NCBI RefSeq assembly: GCF_002105155.1
Contig: NW_019028979.1
Coordinates: 1,302,001 to 1,366,000, forward strand
Length of the DNA: 64,000 bases
Direction of reading: 5' to 3'
Source: Lobosporangium transversale
Lineage: Eukaryota > Mortierellomycota > Mortierellomycetes > Mortierellales > Mortierellaceae
Below, piece by piece: positions 45,762-56,494 of this stretch. The position numbers and the translations under genes are program-made. The notes below the pieces were generated by a model that worked only from the letters and a program-made list of their open reading frames with translations, ran no database searches and was not told where the DNA came from. The first letter of the stretch is position 1, and the number at the start of each line of letters is the position of its first letter.

Positions 45762-45779
45762 AAAAAACCAAAAAAATTC
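42886..45779. other. Gene-poor region with homopolymers
   Basis: No gene supported in nearly 3 kb. Long T runs at 44202-44231 and 45356-45381; A runs at 45430-45462 and 45724-45759. The 45504-45833 frame is mostly translated CT-rich and poly-A sequence. Confidence 0.4.
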
Positions 45780-46284
45780 TTAAAACACAAAAAAGAACAA
45801 AAAAGAAAAAAGAAAAAAGAAAAAAAAAGATGACCAAAAAGCAACATAAAAAGAATGTAATAATATGTAACATAATAGTATATAATAGTAGTAATATGTA
45901 ATAATAATAAGAACAGAAGAAAAAAGCAAGGTACTCAAGATAGCTGAGGTACTCAAAATGCCCAAGGCGCTTGTGACAAGGCGGCTGACATTAATCTTCA
46001 TAGCCTTGCCCCTAGTTGTAGCTGTTAAAAAAAACAAAGAATATTTTTTTTTAAAAAACTTTGAGCCCAAATACAGACATACCTATACTAATGTATCCCT
46101 TGTAAGAAGAGTACATAATTTTTGATGCATTAGTGGTGATGATCATGTAACTCTCGTTTACGGCAGTTGACGAAAGTGATATCACAGAAGGTTCAATGTT
46201 TAGTTGGAGAGTAGGATTGCGATAGATGCACTTTGAGATTACGGAATAGCTTGATAGACCATGCTTGTGAAGATGATGGGGCAT
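45780..46284 (-). CDS. Possible small membrane protein, 2 exons (weak)
   Basis: Exon 1, 46284-46083, and exon 2, 46021-45780, can be joined across a 61-bp intron (GTATGT donor, TTTTAACAG acceptor) with correct phase, giving 147 residues. The joined text runs SSYKGYISIATTRGKAMKIN and then into a hydrophobic segment (LGILSTSAILSTLLFSSVLI). The C-terminal part becomes a run of Phe, Tyr and Leu translated from AT-rich DNA, so the true end may lie elsewhere. No family recognised. The good splice signals are the only support. Confidence 0.25.
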
Positions 46285-46473
46285 TTAACCGAATCAATAA
46301 CATAGTGTAGTATATATTGCAAACAACCTTATATTATCACGACAAACTCAATCCTAAGGAAAATTAGCGCATACAATTCAAATGGGGTTGAAAAAGAGAA
46401 TTTCCGTCATAATTGAACAGAAACTAGCGTTTAAAAGAACGACAAAAACTCCACTGGACGAAAAATAATAGTA

Positions 46474-47747
46474 TCCCTTTGGTCAGTTAAGTGTGCTTAT
46501 ATTTTTAGGAAATTAGGTTTCTAGAAGATTCGCCCAATTTCACTTAACATGTCAACCAAATGTGTTCACTTTTAAATCATTTTTATATATATCTACACAC
46601 ACTCAACATATACACCATTCAATGGATACATCCTTCAACACATACACCTTATTCACACTCTTCTCACAGACACAATATGCCACGCACTTACAACAAAATT
46701 GACGCAGTTCAGCGCCAGAAGATTATTGAATCTGTCTACAATGAACATTTAACTTTTGCCGAGACTGCCCGCCGTTATGGCTTTCCCCAGTCTACAATTC
46801 GGTCCATTGCCCGCAAGTTTGAAAAAGATGGATTATTTGATAACAAGCCGCGTGGTGGGAACCGCCTCCCAGTTCTCAATGACAAGCACATTTCATGGAT
46901 CAAGGAGCAGCTTGATGCTCATCCTGATAAACCGATTCGCGAATTACACCAAGAACTGAACAGATATTTCCAAAATAACCCCCCCGTATCCATCTCTTGT
47001 GTCTCGCGTGCAGTTAGGAAACAGGCCAAGTATACTCTCAAGCTCCGAACGTGCGTCTTGGGGCCAAAACGCCATGGAAAGCGGCATATCCATTAGTGAT
47101 GCCGTGTTCCTTGATGAAGCTGGGTTTGACCTTCATTTGATGCGCCGCTTTGGGCGAGCCCTACAAGGGAAAAGAGCAGTAAAGATTAGGCCTATAAATC
47201 GTGGCCGCAACCTGTCTCTTTTGGTAACAGTTGGTCGAGAAGGAATAATTACTTCTAATGCCGGACTTGGCTCCTATAATTCAGAAAAGTTTCTTGAATT
47301 CCTCAATACCAAGCTGTTCCCAAGCCTCCAAGCGCCAATGATAATACTAATGGATAATGTCAAGTTCCATAAAAGCCTAGAGATCAAAAAAATAATTGAA
47401 GGCCATGGTCATACCCTCTTGTTCCTACCCCCATATACCCCTCACTTCAATACGGTTGAATGGGTCTTTGGTCATGTTAAGGCCCATGTAGGGATCCAAG
47501 AATTAGATAAGCAAGAAATGTTAACAGAGCACGTTGAGGCAAGCCTTCGAAATATTATCCCCTCAATGTGCTGTGGGTGGATGCGTGAGGTCAATAGGAA
47601 CATGTCAATAGCACTCAGAGGTGAACTTCTGGGTTGATATTACAGTTGAATAAAACTTAAGCGAATTTGGTTTGAAAGTTAAGCGAAATTGGTAAGCCAC
47701 TTGGCTCAGTTGGTTGGTAAAATAGCACACTCAATTGGTCAAAGGGA
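46474..47747 (+). mobile_element. Tc1/mariner-type DNA transposon copy
   Basis: Terminal inverted repeats start TCCCTTTGGTCAGTTAAG at 46474 and, read in reverse from 47747, TCCCTTTGACCAATTGAG; about 20 of the first 24 positions match. Both ends are flanked by TA (46472-46473 and 47748-47749), the target duplication expected for this superfamily. Subterminal GTTAAGTGAAATTGG-like repeats occur inside both ends. The length of 1274 bp fits a full-size element. Confidence 0.88.
46677..47637 (+). pseudogene. Tc1-like DD34E transposase, broken
   Basis: The N-terminal frame from the ATG at 46677 encodes a helix-turn-helix DNA-binding region (TFAETARRYGFPQSTIRSIA) and a second one before VSRAVRKQAKYTLKLR. 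The catalytic part is in another frame and ends at 47637: VFLDEAGFDLH, LMDNVKFHKS and PPYTPHFNTVEWVFGHVK give D, D and E with 34 residues between the last two. The frames cross between about 47040 and 47080. Compared with the family, roughly 15 residues appear to be missing there, so a small frame-shifting deletion is the likely lesion. A GT-AG intron cannot be fitted in this short space. The copy is presumably inactive but could be mobilised in trans through its repeats. Confidence 0.85.
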
Positions 47748-48027
47748 TAGTCGTGAGTAGAGAGAAAAACAGTTAATTGATGGGAGGACAAAATCAAACT
47801 TTGATCCTTTGGAGATGACTGCGCCCAATATCTCTAAATGTTGCATTCAATAATTTTGAAGTGCTGACATTCTCCTTCTCCCTCTCATTTCCTCTTCTGA
47901 TCTTGAATGTCTACAACAAAGCTCCCTAGTGGATTCACCCACCATCAATACCTCTTTTATTACCATATCAATGAATGTCAAATATTGGTACTTCATTGAA
48001 TGACAAATGGAGGTTCCTCTCGATGTC

Positions 48028-48210
48028 CTTACATCCAGTGCTCCTATTCGAACCATTCGCGTCATTCGAACCATTCGCGTCATTCGAGTCGATCCAGGCT
48101 AGGGCTTATTCGAACCGGTTCGAACTTACCATGATTCGTTTTCGACTCGAATGCATTCGAACCCATTCGAATTCGATGTGTTCGAATCGAATAGGAGCAC
48201 TGCTTACATC
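48028..48210. mobile_element. hAT-type MITE with 8-bp target duplication
   Basis: The 167-bp element 48036-48202 begins CAGTGCTCCTATTCGAA and ends with its reverse complement form (TCGAATAGGAGCACTG). It is flanked by the perfect 8-bp direct repeat CTTACATC at 48028-48035 and 48203-48210. Terminal CAGTG and 8-bp duplications are hallmarks of hAT elements. The interior is made of TTCGAA/ATTCGCGTC repeats, including a 16-bp tandem unit at 48046-48085. Confidence 0.85.
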
Positions 48211-48229
48211 TCAGTTCTCTCAAGTCCCG

Positions 48230-48834
48230 TCTGGTAGCCTATGGTGTGTTTTGCCTTTTAAGGGCCCAGAGTTTCAAGTAGCTCCTTGTGGTTGCCCCTA
48301 CGCTCCAGTTAAGGTAAATGAGGGTCATTTTGTTTTTTTGTCAGCCTAGGCTTGATTAAGTGGATAGAGTTCTTCAAGCCTCCTAATCTCACATAACGTA
48401 GAGTAGCTTCTATACTGATGCGCACTCCCTCACTCGATTTGATGTACTGCTGAACTTCCTAAATGGATCCAAGTGTTCCTGTAGCAAGCTTGCGTGCAAC
48501 TGCCCTCTTGGTAATAGGAAACCAATGGAGGTCTGCCCATTCTGGTTTCAGGAATATTTTCCTTGTCACGGTTCCTGATCCTTAGTGCCGATAAAGTAGA
48601 GATACTAAGTTCCCTGACAATTTCAGTTGTTGGCTTCCCTTGTCGAAGTAAGGTCTGGGCACTTTGCACCTTTTCCGTAAAGGACTCCGTCATAATAAAT
48701 GCTAAGCGTTGTGGAATGTTGCTCGTAAGTAAAGGCTCCTGGAGGTATGGCGGAAAGTAGATTTTAGTGGAAAAAAGAGAAGTCAAAATACATTCACCTT
48801 GTAAATCTGTCAAACTGAAAGTTGATAATTTCAT
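48230..48834 (-). pseudogene. Decayed second Tc1-like transposase
   Basis: The minus frame from 48834 reads a helix-turn-helix (QTLLRQGKPTTEIVRELSIS) and then RMGRPPLVS. After a frame change the text continues ARKLATGTLGSI, a stop, then EVQQYIKSSEGVRISIEATL and HLIKPRLTKKQ, the second DNA-binding part of Tc1-type transposases. Stops and shifts continue beyond that. The hAT MITE lies just beyond the recognisable part, so it may have inserted into this relic. The GRPP motif is the AT-hook-like linker usual in this family. Confidence 0.6.
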
Positions 48835-49475
48835 TACGAAGTCATGACTAAGAGTAAGACCCGAGAGTAATAGTGAAGTAAATTAACTAAAGACACGACT
48901 TGCAGTCCACTGGCGGGGTGCTAGAGGACTTTTGGTGACGACTCTACTAAAGTGGCCAAGCCATTGACCGCCAGGTTCAAATATACTTCATGAAACGCCC
49001 TCAGCAGGCTGACATGGCTATGAAGTGTATAAGCAGCTCCTTTTCCTCTTAGAAACAAGGACGCGTACATGCATATAGCAGAGGAGCCTCTCTAAGGGTA
49101 TATATTTATGGGAACAATTGCTCAACCTTTGAGCCCCAAATTGCATTTCTGCACCAAGAGGGATAGGACTCGCACTGGTTCCTGTCTGGTTCCATATTCC
49201 TTCAGGATTCATTGCCAATGCCGCTCCTAGTGCCGGAGCACCAATGCCCTACAGCTTTCCCATCTTCGGCTAAAGCTGGGATTCGAGCTGTTGTAAAGAT
49301 TGATAAAGGATTGACCAAGCAGAATTATTACAGGACAGCCCTCAAAATTCGTCCGGCCGTGATTATTTACAGTAGTTAGGGAGGCACGAAGAGAATGATT
49401 GAGCGAGGGGGATGACATGATGATTAGGATTTGAATGGCGGCAAAGCAGCTCGCCAAAGTGGGTCCCCAATGACC
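48835..49475. other. Intergenic, no gene supported
   Basis: Two minus-strand frames (49018-49218 and 49227-49484) show no motif. Probably old transposon-derived sequence. Confidence 0.35.
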
Positions 49476-49700
49476 ATTATCCATCGAGCCAGGACCATAT
49501 ATGTGTTATCTTCTTTTATTGCCTAATTTAGCGAACTTTTCAGAAAACTACCCTTAAATAAAAGAAATAAACTATATAAATCTGCTCTGCTACCAAGTTG
49601 GATCTGCATCTTCTTGATAGTGAGCCAGGAAAAATAGTAAAACTAAAGACAAAAGGGTGGGTATAGGGTGGGACATATATGGTCCTGGCTCTCGGATAAT
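49476..49700. repeat. MITE-like inverted repeat
   Basis: A perfect 19-bp inverted repeat GAGCCAGGACCATATATGT at 49486-49504 and 49673-49691, extended imperfectly by ATTATCC/GGATAAT on the outer sides. About 225 bp in total, non-coding; no clear target duplication. Confidence 0.55.
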
Positions 49701-51310
49701 AAGCTTAAGTCGTCATGTTATTCGACTTGGCCAGCTATTATGTTTTTATTAAAAGGAAAAGAATAAGAATGGTGAAAAGAGTGAGATAAATATGAGGCTT
49801 GGCTGTCGCAATCTAGTTCGTTACAATTATTGCTTGTCCCTTTCTATGTAAAGGGCTGCCTAGACTAAAAGCTCTACACTATAGCTCATAATCAGATGTG
49901 GTGGATGCTACCATGATAGCCATCGAAGCAGCGGTGTTAGTTAGCAGGGAAAGCATATGGATTGCTCTTGTTGGAGTTTATGTGTGATTTTTTTTTTTTT
50001 TTCTTTTTTTTACAAGAGCTGTCAAGAAGAGAAGGGAAGGGAGGTTTGGTCAATTCAAGCTTGGTTTCCAAAGAAGATGGTTGTGATAGGAAAGCAGCAT
50101 TCATTACTATCATACTTGGCTTAAATTTCTCCCTAAAAAGCTACTGGCGTTGTTTTATTAGGAAGATGGCCTTCACAGATAACATTCCAAGGCGGTTTTT
50201 TGCGGGAACTTTGGGAAGAAGTTTAAAAAAAAAAAAAAAAGCTACATACAATACAGGGCAACTACTAAGCTATGGCATCCTCCATTTTAATAAATGTTAT
50301 GCTTGGAAGCAGTCTCTCCCTAGATTGCTTTTATGGCTCAACGCAGTAGATAGATCCGACTGGTGAGATGCCTTTGTGGCGACAGCGCTTGTCCAAGTAA
50401 CGCTTGCAACCTGTTGGACCATGAGGCTGAATTACGCAAATGTTATCGTCCACAGAAAGTAAGGGAACGCAAGTATCTAAAAGGATTTTTTTTTTATTTT
50501 AAAAAAGAGGTCAGCAAGAATAGACCATCCATTTCTCTTGGAAAAATGAAAATGAGCCTTTCAGCTTAACTAACCTCCAGGGATCATTTTTTTGCGCAAA
50601 GGTTCAACAGGGATGCCCTCTGTATCGCAAATCTTGTACCACAGCTCATAAGCAGATGTGGTGGATGCCATCACGGCGATTATCAAAGCAACAGAGCAGA
50701 TAATAGAAGAGAGTGTGGTATGCATTTTTTTTTGTTATCTATTCTTTTTGAAAAAAAAAAAAAAAAAAAAAAAAAAAAGAAATGAAGAAAAGAAGTAAAT
50801 GGGTTCATTGAGTGTTTTTTTTTTTTTTTTTTTTTTTTTTTTTGAAAAAAAAGGACACATGTAAAAGGAGTCAATTGAAGGCGCCCTTCATTCTTAGGCG
50901 TATTTTTAGCTCCGGAGAGAGAGTTGTTTATACGCCGCTCCTCTGTCTTAAATATCACACACGCCGCTTTGACACTGAATGCTAGGCATTTAACCGCATA
51001 AAGGTATCAGTTTCGGCGGAAGTTTGTACTGAAATGCAATGCGCAATGTTGTCATGGTAAAAGATCATACCACTTAATTTGTATTTAAAAAAAGAACGAA
51101 GGGTCATCATATCGCAAATAAGGAAATATCCTTGACAATGGACATCTATTCAGGTGATATTATTGAGGTAGCTCTCTCCTCCAAGCGGGATAATTGTTGC
51201 ATGCTGTTGTCCAACACAAAGACAGAGGCAAGAATCTAAAACGAAAACAAATCGCTCATTTTCATATACAGCTACAAGATATTGTTTAATGGGCAATTAT
51301 ATGACGCTAA
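49701..51310. other. Repeat relics and homopolymers
   Basis: Two diverged direct copies of a 50-60 bp block (around 49888-49943 and 50645-50700, sharing CAGATGTGGTGGATGC). Read on the minus strand, the second gives MASTTSAYELWYKICDTEG, a coding-like fragment. A plus-strand frame at 50363-50569 starts MRCLCGDSACPSNACNLLDH and may be another relic. Long A/T runs lie at about 50754-50778 and 50817-50842. No intact gene. Confidence 0.35.
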
Positions 51311-54266
51311 CTAAGCTTGCATTTCTACTTCTTGCTGACGCTCTCTCTCAGCCTTGCGTTGTTCTTTTGACTTTCTGAAATATCGCGTCTCTTCAGGATC
51401 AAAGCCTCCTTCTGGTGCACCAAAATATGCCCATGATGGTGTTTCTGCCATGTAATCCAGACTGGTGAACTTTTCCCCAGACTCGACCAAATCAAAGAAT
51501 TTGTCATAGTCGATATGTGTATACCACTTTCCATCCTTTTTGAATTTGGTCGAGGCGACCAATATAGAACAAGAATGAGCGTGCTCTGCCGCAATCTCAT
51601 AACCAGCGCCCAATTGCTCTTGAATCAGCTCCACAAACCGAACAACTTCTGTATGATAGGGAACATTAGCCATTGTCAAACCAGATGCACCTCCATAACC
51701 ACAATAAGTTACTCCCTTGATCTCAATGAAATCAGGCTGACCACGACGGATCAGCTCAACATAGTTGGCAATTTCATCCGTATTGAAATCCTTGACCAGC
51801 GTCAATCTGTAGACTGTACGCTGACCCTTCCTGCCCAGAGCATCCAAACTGTCGAGGAATCGTTCCCAAAAGTCACGGAATAGAGGCCGGTCAATTTTCT
51901 TCAGCGATTCTTTTGTAGAGGCATCGACACTGACATACAACTGGGTTACTGGGTCCATACTAGCAATAGCATCGGGGAACTGAGCGTTTGTCACCAGGAA
52001 CGATGAAATGCGCTTCTTGTGTAGCAACTTGACGAATTCATTGATATGGGGGTACTATACATGTAAAAAAAAAATTTGTTAGTCCGAGTCCACGATAATT
52101 TAGACGGATAGTATGAATCTATAGTCTTGCATGTTCCCAAGACTTACGAAAATAGGCTCGCCAACTAAAGACAGGGCGCAGTGCTTGACCTGAGTGGCCT
52201 CAACAAAACGGTCAGCGCGGACACCAGGAACGCCCTTGAGCTGCTTTAGCATTCCATAGTGGTTTTCCAATGCGCCTTCCAAAATGAACTCTGGGTCATC
52301 GACCTTCCATCTCCACTCTGTACCAACAGGATTAGTATGATGTCTCCAGCTACATCAAGTATGATAAGTAGTAAAAGAAAATAGAGTTAGCATTAATATA
52401 TGTAAAGATAATGTACCATCTCAGCAGAGCATTTAAAATGCATAAAACAAAGAAAAGTACCAGAAGACACATTTGTTGGCGCATGCTAAAGAGGGGGTGG
52501 TTTCCATGCAGAGATGAGACTGAATACCATAGAACGAGTGCTTATAGCAGAATCCGCGACCTCTCAGTGCAGCCTTAGTCCAGCGGCAGATCTTGACACC
52601 AGAGTGGGTCCCAATAATTTTGTACCCTTGCTTGGTTAATGATTTGTACAGCAGAGGGCTGACCATCTCACGCACCTCTCGGGGCTTGATTGCTCTACCA
52701 TCCTTGGTCTCACCAATCATACGCTTTGCACGAACTTTCTGATTCGCATAAGCTTCCTCATCCAGAGCCTTATCTTCCTTGGCTTGCCTGATCTTGCGAG
52801 CCACGTTGCCCATATCCTCTACATCAACCATGTCACCTTCTGAAGTACTGCCTCCATCAATTGTTGGTAACCCCAGCTTTTCCTCCTTGGTTTTCTTCAC
52901 AGCTTGGCCATCTTCATCAAACTCTCCGTCATCATCATGTTCTGAGGCTGATGCGCCATCCTCCTCGTCTGATGAGAAATAAGCTTCGTGAACATGGCTC
53001 TGATTTGGATCCAAGAGTGATTCCAGAAGAGCGTCATTCCACTGTTTGAATGCGCCACCCTGATCTATAAAGGAGTAATTAATATCAGTATACGATACTA
53101 TTGTATCTCCTTGACAATCTTTTTATTTTATTTTATTTTATTTTTTTTTTGAATTCCTTACCTCCATTCTTGTCTCCTTCACCAAAAGGCCAGACACGTT
53201 GAGCACCTAGCTGTCCAAGCCATTTATCTGCAGATCGGGGACCGTTACAGAACTCATCACCATAAGCTGAATCACCCAAACCAAAGACGGAGAACTTGAG
53301 CTTCTTGAGTGATTCTCGCTCCACACGCCAATCGAATCGTGTATCCTCAAGCCACTTCAAAAACCAGTCGTTAGGACCCTCCACGTTATAAGTCGATAGA
53401 ATAAAGATGCACAATGAAGATTCACTCAAGAAATCCTCGGTATCATAGTCCACAATATCGATCAACTTGGGCTCCGGAAGGCCTCGTGAGGCAACAGATT
53501 GTGCTAGTTCTTGAGCAAAGAGCTTTGCTGTCCCAGTGATGGTCGAATAAAATACTTTCATGGGTTCTGTGAGCATAGGAAGCAGCAAAGGATCAATCTT
53601 AGCAGGGGCTGTCGGAGCAAATCCATTTGTCGATGAACAGGCACAAGCATGACCACCACAGCCATTGGAGACAGTGCTAGTAGGAACAGAAGCAGTGATG
53701 ATATTGCCATCATCATCTACCATAGTGTTGTTGTGGTTATTTTCATTCTTATATTTCCCACCGCAGCATCCGGTTGAGGTATCGCCTGCAGGTTTGTTCT
53801 TGCCTCCACAACAACCGTCGACAGTCGAAGAGGTAACGATTGGAGCAGAGGCAGAAGTAGTGACCGGATCAGCTTGCTTTTTATTCTTGGGTTTCTTACG
53901 AATCACTTTGGGTAGTTTTCGGAACTCTTCCTTCTTGAGCCCCTGATGTCTGTAGGGCTTTTGCTCGGCCGTGGCATGATCCATTACTCTAGAAACGGCA
54001 GCGGGAGAGAGAGTTGGGATAGTGGGGTCATGTTCCATATCCTGAACGATCCCCTCAACCTCGTTAGGTGGTTCTTTATTCTCACTAGCATCCTTATCCC
54101 TTTTAGAGTCGCTGTTATTCTCCTTGTCTTCATTAGTGTTGTTGGTGTTTGAATTGACCTTTTCTTTGTTGGAGAGAATAATGGAAAGAGTTGCAATGGC
54201 AAAGGCCATGCAGACCAAAGGAATGCGGTACTCCTTCCAAAGCTGTAAAGCTGATGATGAACTCAT
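51311..54266 (-). CDS. TYW1: tRNA 4-demethylwyosine synthase TYW1, 4 exons
   Basis: Exons 54266-53162, 53064-52461, 52349-52148 and 52054-51311 join in phase to 884 residues. TYW1 makes the tricyclic base of wybutosine at G37 of tRNA-Phe from m1G, using pyruvate and S-adenosylmethionine. An N-terminal membrane segment (IPLVCMAFAIATLSIILS) fits ER attachment. A charged linker with Cys clusters follows (GCCGGKNKPAG, GCCGGKYKN, GCGGHACAC). The flavodoxin domain (about 237-368) has the FMN loop FYSTITGTAK and VFGLGDSAYGDEF. After an acidic linker, the radical SAM domain has the cluster motif CANKCVFCW, its last Cys split across the exon 2/3 junction. The C-terminal wyosine region includes EIKGVTYCGYGGASGLTMAN and ETPSWAYFGAPEGGFDP. 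I chose the ATG at 54266 because the upstream frame is poly-Phe from a homopolymer. Confidence 0.95.
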
Positions 54267-54517
54267 GTTAAATGTATTCTTCTTTTCTTTCCGGCTAAAA
54301 TAGAAAGAGGAGGGGAAAGAGAGAGTGAGGAAGGTGCAGCAACTGAAGTAAAAAAAAAAAAAAAAAAAAAGGTTCGTCCTCTGTGGTCTGTGTAGGCCCT
54401 GACTTTTTTTTTTAAGATTGTTGTTTGGGTCCAATGGACAAAGTAAATTGTCAAGCCACTTTAATGCAGTCACATTCTCCTAAATCAATTTATTATTTAT
54501 TATGAAATATATACAGT

Positions 54518-56494
54518 TTATTTGTAGCAATGCCATAACCGACCCTTGCTTAAGATACCTAGCTCACAGATAAAGCTGTTGGGATCCCCTTCATCAACCG
54601 TTGTGCTGTGTGTGTTGCCACTTCCAGCCCCGGCCCCCTCCCCACCAGTCCCCTCGCCAGGGATTTCCTCGTCAATCTTGGCCTCCAAGTTCTCGATCGG
54701 TACCTGCCAATGGTTCTGCCCATAGACAACACTAGCCATCTTGGCCATTTTAAGTACATCTTTTAGGTTTCGAGTGCCTGAGTCAAAATAGGGCCACTCG
54801 GATGGATCCCTGACTGCATACTCAGACAAATATCGGATCGCATCTTCTATTGTGCCTCCTCCGCTCTCAATAGTGACGCTCTTTTTGGAGGTGATTCTGA
54901 TCGTACTTTGAATAACGGGCCCCCTATGATGCCACAGATCCACATCGTATGTAGATGCCTGGATGGCCAACAGCATCAATCCTTGTAAGTTAAAGGTCGA
55001 ATAAAAGAAACTGATAGGTCGGAAAGTTTCGTGGGGCTGTGCACCATCCTTGCGGATTTGAGGTCCAACTCTTTTCTCTTTAGCTTCCTCCATCAAAGCT
55101 CTGGCGTCTTCATTACGGCCCAAGAATTCGAGAATAGAGACGTATTGAACTGAGAAGTAGGTGCCATGGTTATTTTTAGCATTCTTCTCCTGATTAGCTT
55201 CGAACGACTCGTCTAACCAACTTATATAGGACTTGAACCAGGTCTGGAGCCTAGGAATCAATGTGGGCTCTGAATGCATGGCCTTGGATCCTTCGATTGC
55301 CTTGAGTGCATCAAACATTCTAAAACAAAAATGTGTAAAAGTAAGGAAAGAAGCATGTTAACAAAAGTCACTCGCGATTATAGAAAAAAAAAAAAATAGA
55401 AGGAAATTGGTAGAGAAAGTATAGAGAGAGTGTAGAGAGAGGCATTACCCATAGACTTTGAACATGTCAAGGACACCTTGAGCACGTCCGAGATTGTTGC
55501 CAAAGATCAAACTGCCATACTTGATATTAGGATTCATGTAGGTTTCTTCGTCTAGGAACCACTGCTTGACTCTGAATACAACCTTTTCAGCATAGCGCTC
55601 CTCGCCTGTCCAAAAATATGCCTGTCCCATATAGTAGCAGTCCCTAAAGACTTTTCTCAAAAGCCGATAATCCCATACCAAGTCCATGTCTGGGTTGGGT
55701 TTACCATCAATTCGGATATACGGCAGGCCACTGGGGGTGTTTGGATTCTTCCAGAAGTAACGTGCCAATGAGGTATAATCATGAATATCGCCTGAAGGTG
55801 GGATCTTGTCCTTGGGCTTGATGACCACTGAGTAAATAGAATTGTTGCGGTAGGCAATATTAGCCTGGCCTAAAATATATTTAACAGCCGCATCTCGCTC
55901 GAGCTTGATATGGGGCCTGCTCTTGAAATAGTCGTCCAAGGCTTTGACACCGATCTTTTCCTCAAGGAGTTTTTTAGATGCAGTCGGAAGAAACGCCTCA
56001 TCAAACTCTGTCGGCAAATCGTCCTGAAGCACTCCCTTATTGTTGTCTTGGGGCTGTTGCACCAGATGTCTATTATTCCCTTCCTGTGGCGGTGTACGTT
56101 TCTCTTTCTCCTCGTCGTCGTCTTCATTATTAAACAGGATCTTGTCGTTATTGACCTCCTCTATATCCTTCCGTTCCCGATCTTCCTCTTCTTTCAGCCT
56201 TTGTTTTTCCATCTCATCCACTTTTTCATTTTCGGCTTGCTTCTGTTTCAACAATTCTCTGTACTTTTCTTCTGCTTTGAGTTGTCGTTCTGCTTCTTCT
56301 GTTTGTTGGAGTTTTTGTTTCTGTAACAAAGCTTCTTGTTGCTCTTGTGTACCGCCATTGCCTCGCCAGTTTTCATTGTTGACGCGGTTAAGAGCAGTAT
56401 TAGTGTGTGGGGTAAGAACATAAAGGGTATAGAAGAGACAGAGGCCTAGCAGTACAGTAAGCCACCTCTTACTGGTTCCTCGTAAGTGAACCAT
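54518..56494 (-). CDS. Alginate-lyase-family protein with N-terminal membrane anchor, 2 exons
   Basis: Exons 56494-55449 and 55319-54518 (129-bp intron, phase 2) give 615 residues. A single membrane segment near residues 11-30 (RWLTVLLGLCLFYTLYVL) with basic flanks suggests a type II anchor. A Gln/Glu/Lys coiled-coil stalk covers about 45-125. The rest matches the alginate lyase fold family (Pfam Alginate_lyase): HDYTSLARYFWKNP, LPYIRIDGKPNPD, AYFWTGEERYAEK, MNPNIKYGSLIFGNNLGRAQ, then NNHGTYFSVQYVSILEFLGR with the Asn-His pair used in catalysis, and RPISFFYSTFNLQG with a candidate catalytic Tyr. Fungi do not make alginate; the substrate may be another polyuronide, such as the glucuronan-type polymers of Mucoromycota walls (inference). 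The ATG at 56494 puts the anchor at the N-terminus; an upstream ATG at 56602 adds translated leader. Confidence 0.85.

Noticed and set aside
45504-45847. Overlapping frames on both strands ending in Lys or Phe runs
   Set aside because: They are translations of CT-rich and poly-A DNA; no domain, and the two strands shadow each other.
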